This document shows, one piece after another, positions 34,681 to 47,277 of a DNA stretch of 64,000 nt. The translations under genes and the position numbers were made by a program. Origin of the DNA: Sipunculus nudus (lineage: Eukaryota > Annelida > Sipuncula > Golfingiida > Sipunculidae); NCBI GenBank assembly GCA_026874595.1, contig CM049308.1:44465327-44529326 (forward strand), written 5' to 3'. The stretch's first letter is position 1. Every line of letters starts with the position of its first letter. Under the pieces are notes generated by a model. The model ran no database searches and was not told where the DNA came from. It was given only the letters and a program-made list of their open reading frames with translations.

Positions 34681-37600
34681 ATACAGGTGGCTCCACCAGT
34701 CTACAGAAACTAATAAAAACACTTAATGGTCAATATCCATGCAAAAAATCATGGTGATCTCTGCATTAGTTGTTCAGATACTTCAGTTTTTGTATCAAAT
34801 TGTCCATTATTCTGAGGGATACTTCGGAGTCCTATAGCTTGAAGGATATGGGTAACAGGGACTAATTTCAAGTTTCCACAGGCACCTTTCATGGGCCTCC
34901 TTGCATGACAAGAATGAAGATTCTAGGTCCAGTTGTTGCGATTTGTACCCTGTTGACAGATAACCACAAAAGAAAAAAATTCGTAAAAATTTGAAAAAAA
35001 AATAGAGGTGGCACACCCAGTCTGCAGAAACTGATGGAACAGCTCATGATCAATATGTATGCCGAAAATCATGACCATCAGTGTTGTAGTTATTGAAATA
35101 CTGCAGTTTTTGTATCAAATTTTCCATTATTCTGGGGGGGGGGGTATTTTGGACCCATACAGCTTAAAGAATATGGGTAACAGAGACCTAATTTCAAGTT
35201 TCCATGGAGACTTTTCATGGGTCTCCCTGTGTGTCAAGAATGAAGATTCTTGGTCCAGTTTTTATGATTTGTGCCCTGTTAACAGATGTTCATATCTTTA
35301 AAGGTCTCAAAAATACAGAAAAATTTCGTAAAAAAAAACGAACAAATACAGGTGGTGCCACCAGTCTGCAGAAACTTATGAAACACTCCATGATCAATAT
35401 CCATGCAAACAATTATGGTTATCTCTGCATTAGTTGTTCAGTTACTTTTGCTTTTGTATCAAATTTTCCATTATTCTGAGCTGTACTTTGGAGTGCCATA
35501 GCTCAAAGGATATGGGTAACAGAGAACAAATTTCAGGTTTCCATGGAGACTTATCATGGGTCTCCCTGTGTGTCAAGAACGAAGATTCTAGGTCCAGTCA
35601 TTACGATTTGTACCCTGTTGACAGATAACTACATCCTTAAAGGTCTCAAAAATGGAGAAAACAATTCGTGAACATTGAAAAATACAGGTGGCGCCACCAG
35701 TCTGCACAAACTGATGAAACATCTCATGATCAATATGTATGTCGAAAATCATGACCATCAGAGATGAAGTTAATGAGATATTGAAGTTTTTGTATCAAAT
35801 TTTCCATTATTCTGGGGGGGGGGGGTATTTTGGACCCATACAGCTTAAAGAATATGGGTAACAGAGACCTAATTTCTGGTTTCCATGGAGACTTTTCATA
35901 GGTCTCTCAGTGTGTCGAAAATGAAGATTCTAGGTCCAGTCGTTACAATTTGTGCCACGCTAACAGATGACAGCATCCTCAAAGGTCTCAAAAATAGAGG
36001 AAAAAATCGTAAAAAATCAAACAGTACAGGTGGCGCCACCAGTCTGCAGGAACTGATCGAACATCTCATGATCAATATGTATGCCAAAAATGAAGACCAT
36101 CAGTGATGTAGTTATTGAGATATTGAAGTTTTTGTATGAAATTTTTTACTATTCTGGGGGGTACTTTGGGGCCCCATAGCTCGAAGGATATGGGTAACAG
36201 AGACCTAATTTCAGGTTTCCATGGAGACTTATCATGAGTCTCCCTGTGTGTCAAGAACGAAGATTCTAGGTCCAGTCGTTACGATTTGTACCCTGTTGAC
36301 AGATAACTACATCCTTAAAGGTCTCAAAAATGGAGAAAACAATTCGTGAACATTGAAAAATACAGGTGGCGCCACCAGTCTGCACAAACTGATGAAACAT
36401 CTCATGATCAATATGTATGTCGAAAATCATGACCATCAGAGATGTAGTTAATGAGATATTGAAGTTTTTGTATCAAATTTTCCATTATTCTGGGGGGGGG
36501 GGGTATTTTGGACCCATACAGCTTAAAGAATATGGGTAACAGAGACCTAATTTCAAGTTTCCATGGAGACTTTTCATAGGTCTCTCAGTGTGTCGAAAAT
36601 GAAGATTCTAGGTCCAGTCGTTACAATTTGTGCCACGCTAACAGATGACAGCATCCTCAAAGGTCTCAAAAATAGAGGAAAAAATCGTAAAAAATCAAAC
36701 AGTACAGGTGGCGCCACCAGTCTGCAGGAACTGATCGAACATCTCATGATCAATATGTATGCCAAAAATGAAGACCATCAGTGATGTAGTTATTGAGATA
36801 TTGAAGTTTTTGTATGAAATTTTTTACTATTCTGGGGGGTACTTTGGGGCCCCATAGCTCGAAGGATATGGGTAACAGAGACCTAATTTCAGGTTTCCAT
36901 GGAGACTTATCATGAGTCTCCCTGTGTGTCAAGAACGAAGATTCTAGGTCCAGTCGTTACGATTTGTACCCTGTTGACAGATAACTACATCCTTAAAGGT
37001 CTCAAAAATGGAGAAAACAATTCGTGAACATTGAAAAATACAGGTGGCGCCACCAGTCTGCACAAACTGATGAAACATCTCATGATCAATATGTATGTCG
37101 AAAATCATGACCATCAGAGATGTAGTTAATGAGATATTGAAGTTTTTGTATCAAATTTTCCATTATTCTGGGGGGGGGGTATTTTGGACCCATACAGCTT
37201 AAAGAATATGGGTAACAGAGACCTAATTTCAAGTTTCCATGGAGACTTTTCATAGGTCTCTCAGTGTGTCGAAAATGAAGATTCTAGGTCCAGTCGTTAC
37301 AATTTGTGCCACGCTAACAGATGACAGCATCCTCAAAGGTCTCAAAAATAGAGGAAAAAATCGTAAAAAATCAAACAGTACAGGTGGCGCCACCAGTCTG
37401 CAGGAACTGATCGAACATCTCATGATCAATATGTATGCCAAAAATGAAGACCATCAGTGATGTAGTTATTGAGATATTGAAGTTTTTGTATGAAATTTTT
37501 TACTATTCTGGGGGGTACTTTGGGGCCCCATAGCTCGAAGGATATGGGTAACAGAGACCTAATTTCTGGTTTCCATGGAGACTTATCATGGGTCTCCCTG

Positions 37601-38078
37601 TGTGTCAAGAACGAAGATTCTAGGTCCAGTCGTTACGATTTGTACCCTGTTGACAGATAACTACATCCTTAAAGGTCTCAAAAATAGAGGAAAAAATCGT
37701 AAAAAATCAAACAGTACAGGTGGCGCCACCAGTCTGCAGGAACTGATCGAACATCTCATGATCAATATGTATGCCAAAAATGAAGACCATCAGTGATGTA
37801 GTTATTGAGATATTGAAGTTTTTGTATGAAATTTTTGACTTTTCTGGGGGGTACTTTGGGGCCACATAGCTCGAAGGATATGGGTAACAGAGACCTAATT
37901 TCTGGTGTCCAAGGAGATTTTTTATGGACCTCTCAGAATCCCAAGTTACAAGGTTCTAGGTCCAGCGGTTACGATTTGTGCCTGGTTAACGGACGGACAG
38001 ACGGACAGACGGACAGACGGACGACGGACAAAGAGTGATCGCTATAGCTCAGATGACTTTCAGTCAGCTGAGCTAATA
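34681..38078 (+). mobile_element. Hairpin-capped element with higher-order tandem array
   Basis: A long array of about 338-bp units, each with CAGGTGGCGCCACCAGTCTG, 'catgatcaatatgtatg', a G homopolymer and 'ggtttccatggagac'. From about 35,640 the units alternate between two types, giving a higher-order period of 676-678 bp. Palindromes lie at 35,685, 36,027, 36,363, 36,705, 37,041, 37,381 and 37,717. The 3' end is a GGACGGACAGAC tail and the AGCTCAG...CTGAGCT hairpin at 38,046-38,074. The 5' cap is not present; the array runs out of the preceding element. Identical 60-73-codon frames recur once per period; they look like by-products of the repeat. Confidence 0.8.
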
Positions 38079-38322
38079 AAAACAGATTCAATCATCATTA
38101 GATAAATCATGATTTCCTTTATTTCCTTTTATAACAGAAAAATCCTTGCAGATAAATGATTCCCTTGATAATATTTAGCTGGCAAAGACCACAAGTATTT
38201 GTGACAGAGTTGACAGAACAGGCTTTTGACAAGTATACTCTAACATATGACTTTATAAATCTCTTAAATATTTTCATGCACAATCCATAATCAGTTATTG
38301 CCTTACATGGTATTTAAATTTT

Positions 38323-38703
38323 TTATTGACCAGCACTTGATTGTGTCACATAAATTGGCTCATATTTAAGTTCTGGTTGACAGAAGAAAATCTGTTGTCC
38401 TTTAAGTAAATATTTCTCTGCAAACTTATGAAAACAGCTTGATTGTATGTTTATAACATTTAAAGTATACAGCACAGGTAATTCAAAATGATTAGACATC
38501 CTACAGTTGATTTTAATTTCCTTTTCCTTGTCAGTTTTGGGGTCTGTAGATGTCTTGAAACATTTTAAAAGGCCACTGAAATCTCTGTGAGGCGAAACAG
38601 GTTTAAAGACCTTAAGATGAGATCGTGGCTGCTCTTTGGAAGGTTGCAGTTTCAGTTTTGCCTTCTTTTTGTTGACCACTAGAGCACTGGAATTGTCCAT
38701 CAG
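38323..38703 (-). CDS. Unrecognised open frame, possible 3' exon
   Basis: A minus-strand frame of 125 codons. Its first part is lysine-rich and hydrophilic (MDNSSALVVNKKKAKLKLQ) and the second half more mixed (SSCFHKFAEKYLLKGQQ). It begins two codons after TTTATTTGGCAG, a plausible splice acceptor, so the ATG may be internal to an exon. The stop codon overlaps AATAAA (CAATAAAAAATTT), a possible poly(A) signal, so the transcript would end very soon after the stop. No domain is recognised. It sits inside the motif cluster at 38.2-40.1 kb, so it might be a transposon-encoded or captured exon. Low confidence. Confidence 0.3.
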   Translation of the reverse strand: MMDNSSALVVNKKKAKLKLQPSKEQPRSHLKVFKPVSPHRDFSGLLKCFKTSTDPKTDKEKEIKINCRMSNHFELPVLYTLNVINIQSSCFHKFAEKYLLKGQQIFFCQPELKYEPIYVTQSSAGQ

Positions 38704-39690
38704 CTGCCAAATAAATTCAGTGATGCAAGAACTTGCAATTTATTCATAATCCTAACTAGATAATATATCCAACTAGTATGGCACTCTTGACTCTGGATGT
38801 TTGAAAAACCAGAGTTACAGGTACTGGTAGTGCAAAACTATTCAGTTTGTACACATTTACCAGTTCTTAAGTGGAAAACTATTTTGATGAAACCAAATTA
38901 ACAGGTACAATAAACAATGAGACAGATCTGATTTTACAGAAACTGAAGAACAATTCCAGGTGTCATGCAGTCATCTTCATCAGTGCCTGTATTTGTAATT
39001 ATGTTGCCACAGACTTTGTGAGAACCAGAAGCAGAATGTTAGCAAGAAAAGAGGAACTGACACCATTTGTTTTTATTTTATGCAGCATGTCTACCATCAA
39101 ATGTCATACAATGGACATATGAATCATTAAAGCATATCAATGTCCAAGGAGAAAAATATATTATAGCACAATAATGGACCAAGTCTGCTGCAACATGCTA
39201 AGCTTTTCCTGCTGGGACAGGATGTTTTATATGCTGTCAAAATCTAACAAATGTATTCTAATTGACTTTGGTACAGGCCTGACACTCTTCAGCAAAATGA
39301 AATCACTTGTGACCCAGGAGTCAAAAGAATATCTTTACTGATTATATGGAACAAGGGCTTCAAGAGTGAATGTCCTGTACCATATCAAGTTTCTTTTTAT
39401 TTTGAATAACTTAGATTGCCAATTGCCCATGCTGTTAAAAATGAAAGTATTCAGTTTCATAAATAGCAGTGGATGTATTAGGTGAGAATACCAAAATGTA
39501 ATGATTTTTCTGCAGGGTAACTGTATTTCATTAGTTAGCCAGTTCATAAATCATAAATATTGCCTTTAACTAAATAAACTGAATATAAAATAAGCTTACA
39601 CATAAAATATAGTTGAAATCTAATTGAATATACAATATATTATTATTTCTAATTATGGTGAAAGTTTTGTTAAGTAATCAGTGCTCAAAA
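38704..39690. other. AT-rich spacer
   Basis: No gene recognised; an 83-codon plus-strand frame at 38,871 is not protein-like enough to call. Confidence 0.35.
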
Positions 39691-40491
39691 TACAGACATG
39701 TCATCTCCGTCACGTGACAGAGTTGACTGTGATGGAGTTGACAATTGCTTGATAATTAATTTATAATTTTTTTAATAATCATGTTATAAGCCAGTTATTG
39801 AAGATTTTAAACAAAAACACATGTTTTTCTTGAACATAATAAGATTTTACCCATTTATCTATTAATGAAGGTGAAAAAGCTGTGACGGAGTTGACATGTT
39901 AAGTTTCCACCCTCCAGTATGAAGACATTACATTTAAGGGCTCCACATCTTATACTTGATACATGTAATTTATGAAACAGTGTTTCATGGATAAAGTATG
40001 TCCATGCAACATTTAATATTTGGCTTTTTACAGATATAAATATGTAACTGTCAGTTTGCTTGGATAAAATTCTTTTTGTGAGGGAGTTGACATAAAACCG
40101 GGGGACAGATCAGAAATGCTTGCAAAAAAAAGTTAGTGGCAACAATTGATTCAAGCAACAATGGAATCTTAACACCTCATCATGTATTTTAATTTAGCTA
40201 ATTAACGTAATGAATGAATTCTTTATCTACTCTTCCAAATGACCTGATATATTAGCTCCAGGCTCTGGGGACATGATATTTGTCTGACAGTGCATATATT
40301 GGGACTGGCCTGCACAAGTAAAAATCAATCTTTTATTGTCTCATTTTGGATGGATGGAGAACCCAAGCCTTGGTTTTTTATCTATATGTATTTGTGTAAA
40401 ACCTTTAACTACCTGCTGATGAGTGAATGAGGAGAGACCAGATATAAAGGTTATTGCTCATTTACTGAGAAATGACCGTTATATAAATGTC

Positions 40492-43400
40492 GAGGCCCAA
40501 ATTAGAATCTGGCCCAATTTAAAACTGGGCCAGCCCGGATCAAAATTTTGATTTGGACCGGCCCAGATCAAAATTCTAATCTGGGCCAGACCAGTTTTAA
40601 ACTGGGCCAGCCCAGATTAAAATTTTGATCTGGGCTGGTCCAGATTAAAATCCTGTGGTAACTTCAGGATTTAAATCTGGTCTGGACTAATTTTAAACTG
40701 GGCCAGCCCAGATTAGAATTTTCATCTGGGCTAGTTAAGTTAACAACCCTGTGGTGGACTGATTTTAAACTGGGCCAGCCAAGATCAAAATTTTAGTCAT
40801 ATCTTAGGCTAGCTTGATTTTTATCATCTTAAATCAGATAATACAGTAAACTTTTACATATTCCAGAAACATCATTTTGTAGGGCACAAAACACATAATG
40901 AACAAGATCATTTAAAATATTTTAGTGAGGAAAAAGCTAATGAACAAATGTAATGTGCTTCTCTGGTTTCATCTATTCTTCAAGCATGCAAGTTCACATT
41001 TGAACTTCACCTCTACCTTCAATAGTTAAAATGCTGAGTTGGTAAATATTGTTCCCATTGTTCTATCTAATTACATTATGATCTTGTTAATAATTCACAC
41101 AAATTAGCAAATATCAACCTAATTTATGTACACTAGATATATATTTTCCTGTTTGCTAAATTTCAGTCACCTTATTTCAATGACTTAAATTTAGGTATCA
41201 TAATAGATGTTTCATGGCCTTCAATATGTACAAATTGTTTAATAGGTGACGTTGGGGGGGGGGGGGGGGAGATCAAAGATCCAAACAAGTGACCCATGGG
41301 TCATGACGCTCAGCTGCCAAGCATGACCTGTGACATCATGGACTGAGATTCACAACTTCCAGTAAAATTTTGAAGAACCAATTTGCCAATTTGTTGAAAA
41401 TTTTCTATGACAACAGAAATATATATCACCTATGTCCGGTTAAAACACAGTGAATTGATGGTCTGAGGAAAATGCATGATTGTTAAGCTTTCAGGAACTA
41501 TTCCAACAGCTTGCTTGAAACCTGTCAGTCTCAAAAGGAACACCACAAAGGGCAAATATAAGATCAAAATATATAGCAAAAATCAAGGAAATACATGCAA
41601 GAATTATTGAGAAACAGGTGCTTCTGTATGAATTTTTATTCAATACAAGCCAACTGTACTGCACTTTTATAAATGATAGTAATATTTATTCAGAAATATT
41701 TAACCCAATCCTTTACAAGATTACATAAATATACATCCAACTGCATTCACTTTAACTGTTCTTGAGATAATATGTTCAAAAGGAATTAAAAGATGGTTGC
41801 CTGGTGGCCATATTGGACTTCTGACAAGTCTGAAATCAGACAACAAACATTCTCTAAATCGGACCAAACATTAAAGAAAAATTACTGAAACTGCCCTGAA
41901 GAAAGAATTTCTAAGGTGGCTAACTGGCAGACATAATGGATTTCTGACAAGTATGACATTTGATATCCCACATTCTCCAATAAGAGACCAAACTTGGGGC
42001 AAATTATCCAGTAATAAATGCCCAAAATAATTCAAAAGGCATGTCCAGGCCCTCATATCAGATTTATAGATATGCAATTGTAAAAAGTGTAAGTCCAATA
42101 TTTTTTATTATCACTCTGCTTTTCAATGGGGTCAGCAGGGTAGGTAAACTGCCAAACCTGAAAGAAAAGAAATGCAGAAAGCATGTTTAAGAGTCTTGAA
42201 ATAAAACAAAAAGCCATCCTAAATCAAGGTACAGATCCACATATTATGAGAACAAACACTTGCTTTTATATGTGGTGATATATATTAAAATATTCAGATA
42301 TCTAGGAAACTTAGTTTATTGCTAGGATTCCATAAAATAAACTGCAAAATGTTCCCATCATCTTATAAATCAGTAGCTAAACCTTAATACTAAACTCTCA
42401 TAGTCTTAATGCCTGGCTGAAGCATTCTGACAACAGTGTTTTTGTTATGAAGTAACGAGGTACTTATCACTGAGCCTTATCACTTAATAGGCTGATACAA
42501 AAGGGAGTCATATGTCACCAGTGTCACTCACAATTACAGCCACACAGGGAGATGTACCAGCTGGAGTGGGATGGTTATATATACAAGAAAAATAGAGATG
42601 GTTTATAAAATAAGTAATTGTGAACATCCCTGACCTATGACCTTGGCCTTTTGCCCATATATCAACTGGATTCTTTCTAAATGATGGGTAACTACTGACC
42701 AATTAATCTGGTGTAATTACTTGGCAACCAATGGGTGAATAACTTTGACCTGCAACCTTTAACCTGCTGACCAGCTGACCCCAAAATCAATAAGTTATTT
42801 ATTCAAGCAAAAAGACCCATAAATATGAAGTTTGAGTCAAACTGAGTGATGCATAGATGTGGCATATGTGAAAGACTGAAGGTTTGGGTTGAACAGTTAC
42901 ACTTGAAATATGCTCACAAGCATTTAGAACAATTAAATATTGTGACCTTGACCTTTGACTTTTTGACCTCAACATCAATAGGCTTCTTCCCTTATTGGTA
43001 GGTAAGCCATATATGACAGATGGAAGGTACAGATTGAAAAGTTTGCCTGAAAATGACTCCATGCAAGAAGTGGGTGCTGTGAACTTGACCTTTGACCTCA
43101 AAATCAACAGGTCTTTTCCCCTGTTGACAGAGAAGCGATGTCAGTGCTGGAAGGTTTGGAATGAAAAGTCTAGCTTGAAATGTGTCCACTACCTTTTCAA
43201 AGAAGTGGATCCTGTGACCTGACCTTTGACCTTGTGACCTCAAAATCTATAGGATTCTTCTCCAACTTAGTAGGTGAGCTATATGTGAAAGATCAAAGAA
43301 TTGGGATGAAAGGGTTGGCTTAAAATGCATCCACAGGCTTTTCAAAGAGGAGGCCCCTGTGACCTTGACCTTTGACCTTTTGACCTAAAAAAAATTATGG

Positions 43401-44403
43401 TTCTTCCCCTGTTGGTAGGTGAGCTGTATGTGAAAGATGGAAGGTTTGGGATGAAAATTTTGTCTCAAAGAGTTATTTCTCGGGGGTGCAAACACACCCC
43501 ATAACTTCGAGAATATAGGTCGCAGTGACCTAATTTCAGGTTTGCAAGGAGATCTTTTTATAACCTCTAAGACTGCATAGGGTTCATGGCCCTAGCCCCT
43601 ACGGTTATCATTTGTGCCCTGCTAACGGACAGACGGCCGGCCGGACGGACAGACAGAAGGACGCCGGACAAAGACCCATCGCTATAGCCCAGCATGACTG
43701 AAAGTCAGCTGAGCTAAAAACCCTAACTTATGATAAATGATAAATAACTTTAAATAACAAATTTTGAATTTACAAGTCTTGAATTTACAAATTATGTTAA
43801 AGTTTGTTGAATTAATGCACACGTTCTGCAAGCTATATTTGCAGTTTTTAGCTGTAAAATACCAATGTTTAACATGATTATTTTAATTTTTATAATTATA
43901 TTTTAAAGAGGTAAGATTAAGAGGTAAAATAACAAAATAAATATGACAGGAGTCCAACCAATGATATTTCATAGAATATGAAATAAATTCATAAAATATT
44001 AATTATCACTGACTTACAATGTTTTACAAATTCTTTGAATTGATTAAAAGCTAGCTAGGTAAATATAGTGTAATTGAAGCCAGCCTAGGAGTAGATTAGG
44101 ATTATGATCTTGGCTGGTCCAGTTTAAAATCAGTCCACCACAGGATTGTTAACCTGACCGGCCCAGATCAAAATTCTAATATCAGCTGGCCCAGTTTAAA
44201 ATCAGTCCAGACCAGATTTAAATCCTGAAGTCTTCACCACAGGATTTTAATCTGGACCGGGCCAGATCAAAATTTTACTCTGGGCTAGCCCAGTTTAAAA
44301 CTGGTCTGGCCCTGATTAGAATTTTGATCTGGGCCGGTCAAAATCAAAATTTTGATCTGGGCTGGCCCAGTTTTAAATTGGGCTAGATTCTAATCTGGGC
44401 CTC
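40492..44403. mobile_element. 3.9 kb element with about 320-bp inverted ends made of palindromic modules
   Basis: Left end GAGGCCCAAATTAGAATCTG and right end complement GAGGCCCAGATTAGAATCTA. The arms (40,492-40,815 and 44,075-44,403) are inverted copies along their length, with shared landmarks 'aactgggccagccc', 'aggatttaaatctggtctgg' and 'cctgtggtgga'. Each arm is itself a string of imperfect palindromes of the CTGGGCCAG / AATTTTGAT type. The interior includes 2.4 kb element copy 3. TA-rich sequence and 'atgtc'-type words abut the ends. No transposase. Superfamily unknown. Confidence 0.75.
41286..43720 (+). mobile_element. 2.4 kb hairpin-capped element, copy 3
   Basis: Complete copy from CAAGTGACCCATGGGTCATG to the AGCTCAG/CTGAGCT hairpin. 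It is very similar to 13,183-15,580 in sequence and length, with small differences such as an extra 'cagctgacc' near 42,773. It is inserted within the 40,492-44,403 element and so is younger than it. Confidence 0.85.
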
Positions 44404-44410
44404 AACATGT

Positions 44411-44560
44411 ATATATGTCAAGGCCCAGATTGCGATCTGGATGGATCTTAGATCTGTCCAGCCCAAACTGTGATCAACCTGTTTGGGCCGACCTGAACTG
44501 CGATCACTATCCAGCCTGGCCGGATCTTATGGCTGATTGGGACAGTTATAACTGCATCAC
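44411..44560 (+). repeat. Solo palindromic-module repeat (GCGATC subtype)
   Basis: 'tatatatgtcaaggcccag' then 'attgcgatctggatgg' and 'atcttagatctgtccagcc', matching 25,455-25,735. It abuts the right end of the 3.9 kb element. Confidence 0.65.
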
Positions 44561-45287
44561 CATAGATTTTTTGAAGTGGCAATAAAAATACTATCCTCAG
44601 TGCTCAGGAACTAGGGCTCAATAACTTGGGCGGGGGGAGAGTTACAACGACTTTGGATATAAATACAGAATACGGTGTTACAGCACCTCTGCATCTATAT
44701 ATGTCACAGGCCAGATATATCCAGTCCAGTTTAGAATTGGCCTAGGCCAGATCTCGATTGGGATCTGGTCTAGGCCAGATCACAATTGGGATCTGGTCTC
44801 GGCCAGTTCTAAACTGGACCAGGCCAGATTACAATTGGGATCTGGACTAGGCCAGATCAAAATCAAGCTTCTCAATTTAGATCTGGTCTAGGCCAGTTCT
44901 AAACTGGACCAGGCTAGATTGCCATTGGGATCTGGACTAGGCCATATCAAAATTCATCCTCTTAAAATAAAATCTCTGACCAGATGAACTCAGAATGTTC
45001 CCAGTGTAATCTGATTATAAGAGATGTATAATATACTGGTATAAAATATATATATATATATATTTTTAAAATAATTTTGAAATATTAACAGTATATTTTG
45101 TCCATATATTAAGCACTTATTCTTAAATCTAAATCTTAAATCTTTAATAAGACATAATAATTTTTACATATCATTTAGATATAAGCCATATTATTGTGAT
45201 ATAAAAGCAGTATCAAGCATGTCAGGTTACAAGAGAACATGAAAAGCACAAAGGGATAAAAAATAACAATGACAAAGTAACTGAAAA

Positions 45288-46801
45288 CTAGATGTGTCAG
45301 AACGACACGAATGCCCCCGCCTTGGGCAAATAAGAAACATTTGTAAAATTTTGAAAATTTTTTTAAGTTCAGGAGGTGTCGTATGGTCAAAAGTAGGTCA
45401 ACAAGGGCAAAATGCAAACTCGATCTGTAACGGGTCATTATCAAGCAACACACCAAAAATCATGCCAGTATATGCAGGCATTGTGAAAAAAAGTCCATAC
45501 ATGTGCATTTTCCATAAAAATTTCTGTCTTTCATGAAATTTTCTATGTTTAGGAGCCGTGAAACAATCAAAAGTAGGTCAACCAGGATGAAACGCGAACT
45601 CGATCTGTAACTGTCATTATCTGCCCACACATAAAAAATCAGGGTGGTATCTGCAGGCATTGAGGTAAAAAAGTAAGTACATATGCATTTGTTATGAAAA
45701 TTTATATTTTTCATGAAACTTTCTATGTTCAGGAGCAGTCAAATGGTCAAAAGTAGGTCAACTGAGAGAAAACAAGAACTCGATCTGTAACTGGTCATTA
45801 TCTGCCTACACACCAAAAATCAGGCCCATATCTGCAGGCACTGTGAAAAAAAGTCCATACATATGCACCTTTTTATGAAATTTTCTTTGTTAGAGCACCA
45901 TCAAACGGTCAAAAATAGGTCAACTGGGACAAAACGTGAACTTGATCTGTAACTGGTCTATAATTGCCGTAAAACAATCAAAAGTAGGTCAACCGGGATG
46001 AAACGCGAACTCGATCTGTAACTGTCATTATCTGCCCACACATATTTTTCATGAAATTTTCTATGTTTGTACAACGGTCAAAAGTAGGTCAACCGGGACG
46101 AAACACGAACTTGATCTGTAACTGGTCTATATTTGCCCACACACCAAAAATCAGGCCAATATCTGCAGGCATTGCGAAAAAAAGTCCATACATGTGTATC
46201 TGTCATGAATATTTCTATTTTTCATTAAATTTTCTAAGTTTAGGAGCCGTAAAACAGTCAAAAGTAGGTCAACCGGGATGAAACGCGAACTCGATCTGTA
46301 ACTGGTCTATATCTGTCCACACACCAAAAATCAGGCCAATATCTGCAGGCACTGCGAAAAAAAGTCCTTACATGTGTATTTGTCATGAAATTTCATATGT
46401 TCAGGAGCCGTAAAACGGTCAAAAGTAGGTCAACCAGGACGAAACGCGAACTCGATCTGTAACTGGTCTATATCTGCTCACACACCAAAAATCAGGCCAA
46501 TATCTGCAGGCATTGCGAAAAAAAGTCCGTACATGTGTATCTGTCATGAATATTTCTATTTTTCATGAAATTTTCTCAGTTTAGGAGCCGTAAAACGGTC
46601 AAAAGTAGGTCAACCGGGACGAAACGCGAACTCGATCTGTAACTGGTCTATATCTGCCTACACACCAAAAATTAGGCCAATATCTGCAGGCATTGCGAAA
46701 AAAAGTCTGCACAACTGTTTGATTTCGGAATGACGGAAGGACGGAATGACGGACATGGGTAAAACTATATGCCCCGGCCACTTTATGGCGGGGGCATAAA
46801 A
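45288..46801 (+). mobile_element. Hairpin-capped tandem-core element, GCCCCCGCC subtype
   Basis: The core is eight to nine units, mostly 167-180 bp, with 'tcaaaagtaggtcaaccggg', 'cgaactcgatctgtaactgg' and 'aatatctgcaggcattg'. Unit marks lie near 45,388, 45,568, 45,748, 45,915, 45,979, 46,079, 46,259, 46,427 and 46,596, with two shortened units in the middle. The 5' end has ATGCCCCCGCC. The 3' end is a hairpin ATGCCCC...GGGGGCAT before a poly-A run, so the 5' word is the inverse of the 3' arm. This is the same plan as the GCTCAGCTG family with different sequence. Non-coding. Confidence 0.75.
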
Positions 46802-47277
46802 AAAACTTGTTTCTTTTTAAACACAGTCTATACAGTTTTGTACCTTTAAGATAGAATCTATACATGATCGCATTCTAGTTGCCCATTTTAAGTGCTCTTT
46901 AGAGGCTTGTAAACAATAATGGGTTAAAATTAAACAGTATCACATACAAATTAACAGTTTAACATACAAATCTTGGATTTTATATTTTCATGAAAAAGTT
47001 ATAAACATGACATACATACAGTGCAAATCAATTCAAATTAAAAGTATAATTCGTAAATATATTGAGTACTTCCTATATGCAATGTGGTAAGAGATATAAA
47101 ATTCTTAAATCTAATTTTTGAATATGAAATAAATTATTTTTTACACATTATCTAGATATATAAAAAAAATTAATTAATGTCTTTTTCAAAAGCTAGATTT
47201 AAGAATTTTATATCTCTTACCACATAGCAGATATGAAGAGCAAAATGTATTGACAAAATATACTGCTAATATTTAAA

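Larger units (their letters stand above)
38201..40092. repeat. Scattered GTGACGGAGTTGACA motif cluster
   Basis: Six copies or near copies in AT-rich, otherwise unique sequence: 38,201-38,215, 39,699-39,713 (minus), 39,714-39,728, 39,729-39,743, 39,882-39,896 and 40,078-40,092. Spacing is irregular, from zero to about 1.5 kb. The pair at 39,699-39,728 is back to back around CACGTG. No terminal repeats were found for a host element. Confidence 0.65.

Noticed and set aside
35885-37796. Repeated identical 60-73-codon frames (METFH... and its antisense partners) as a multicopy gene family
   Set aside because: They recur exactly with the 677-bp tandem unit, overlap on both strands, and have no start context or domain; identity reflects recent DNA duplication.
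14679-43243. Shared frames of 60-109 codons in the three 2.4 kb element copies as conserved proteins
   Set aside because: They exist on both strands, differ in length between copies, and are translations of the GGTCA-rich core units.
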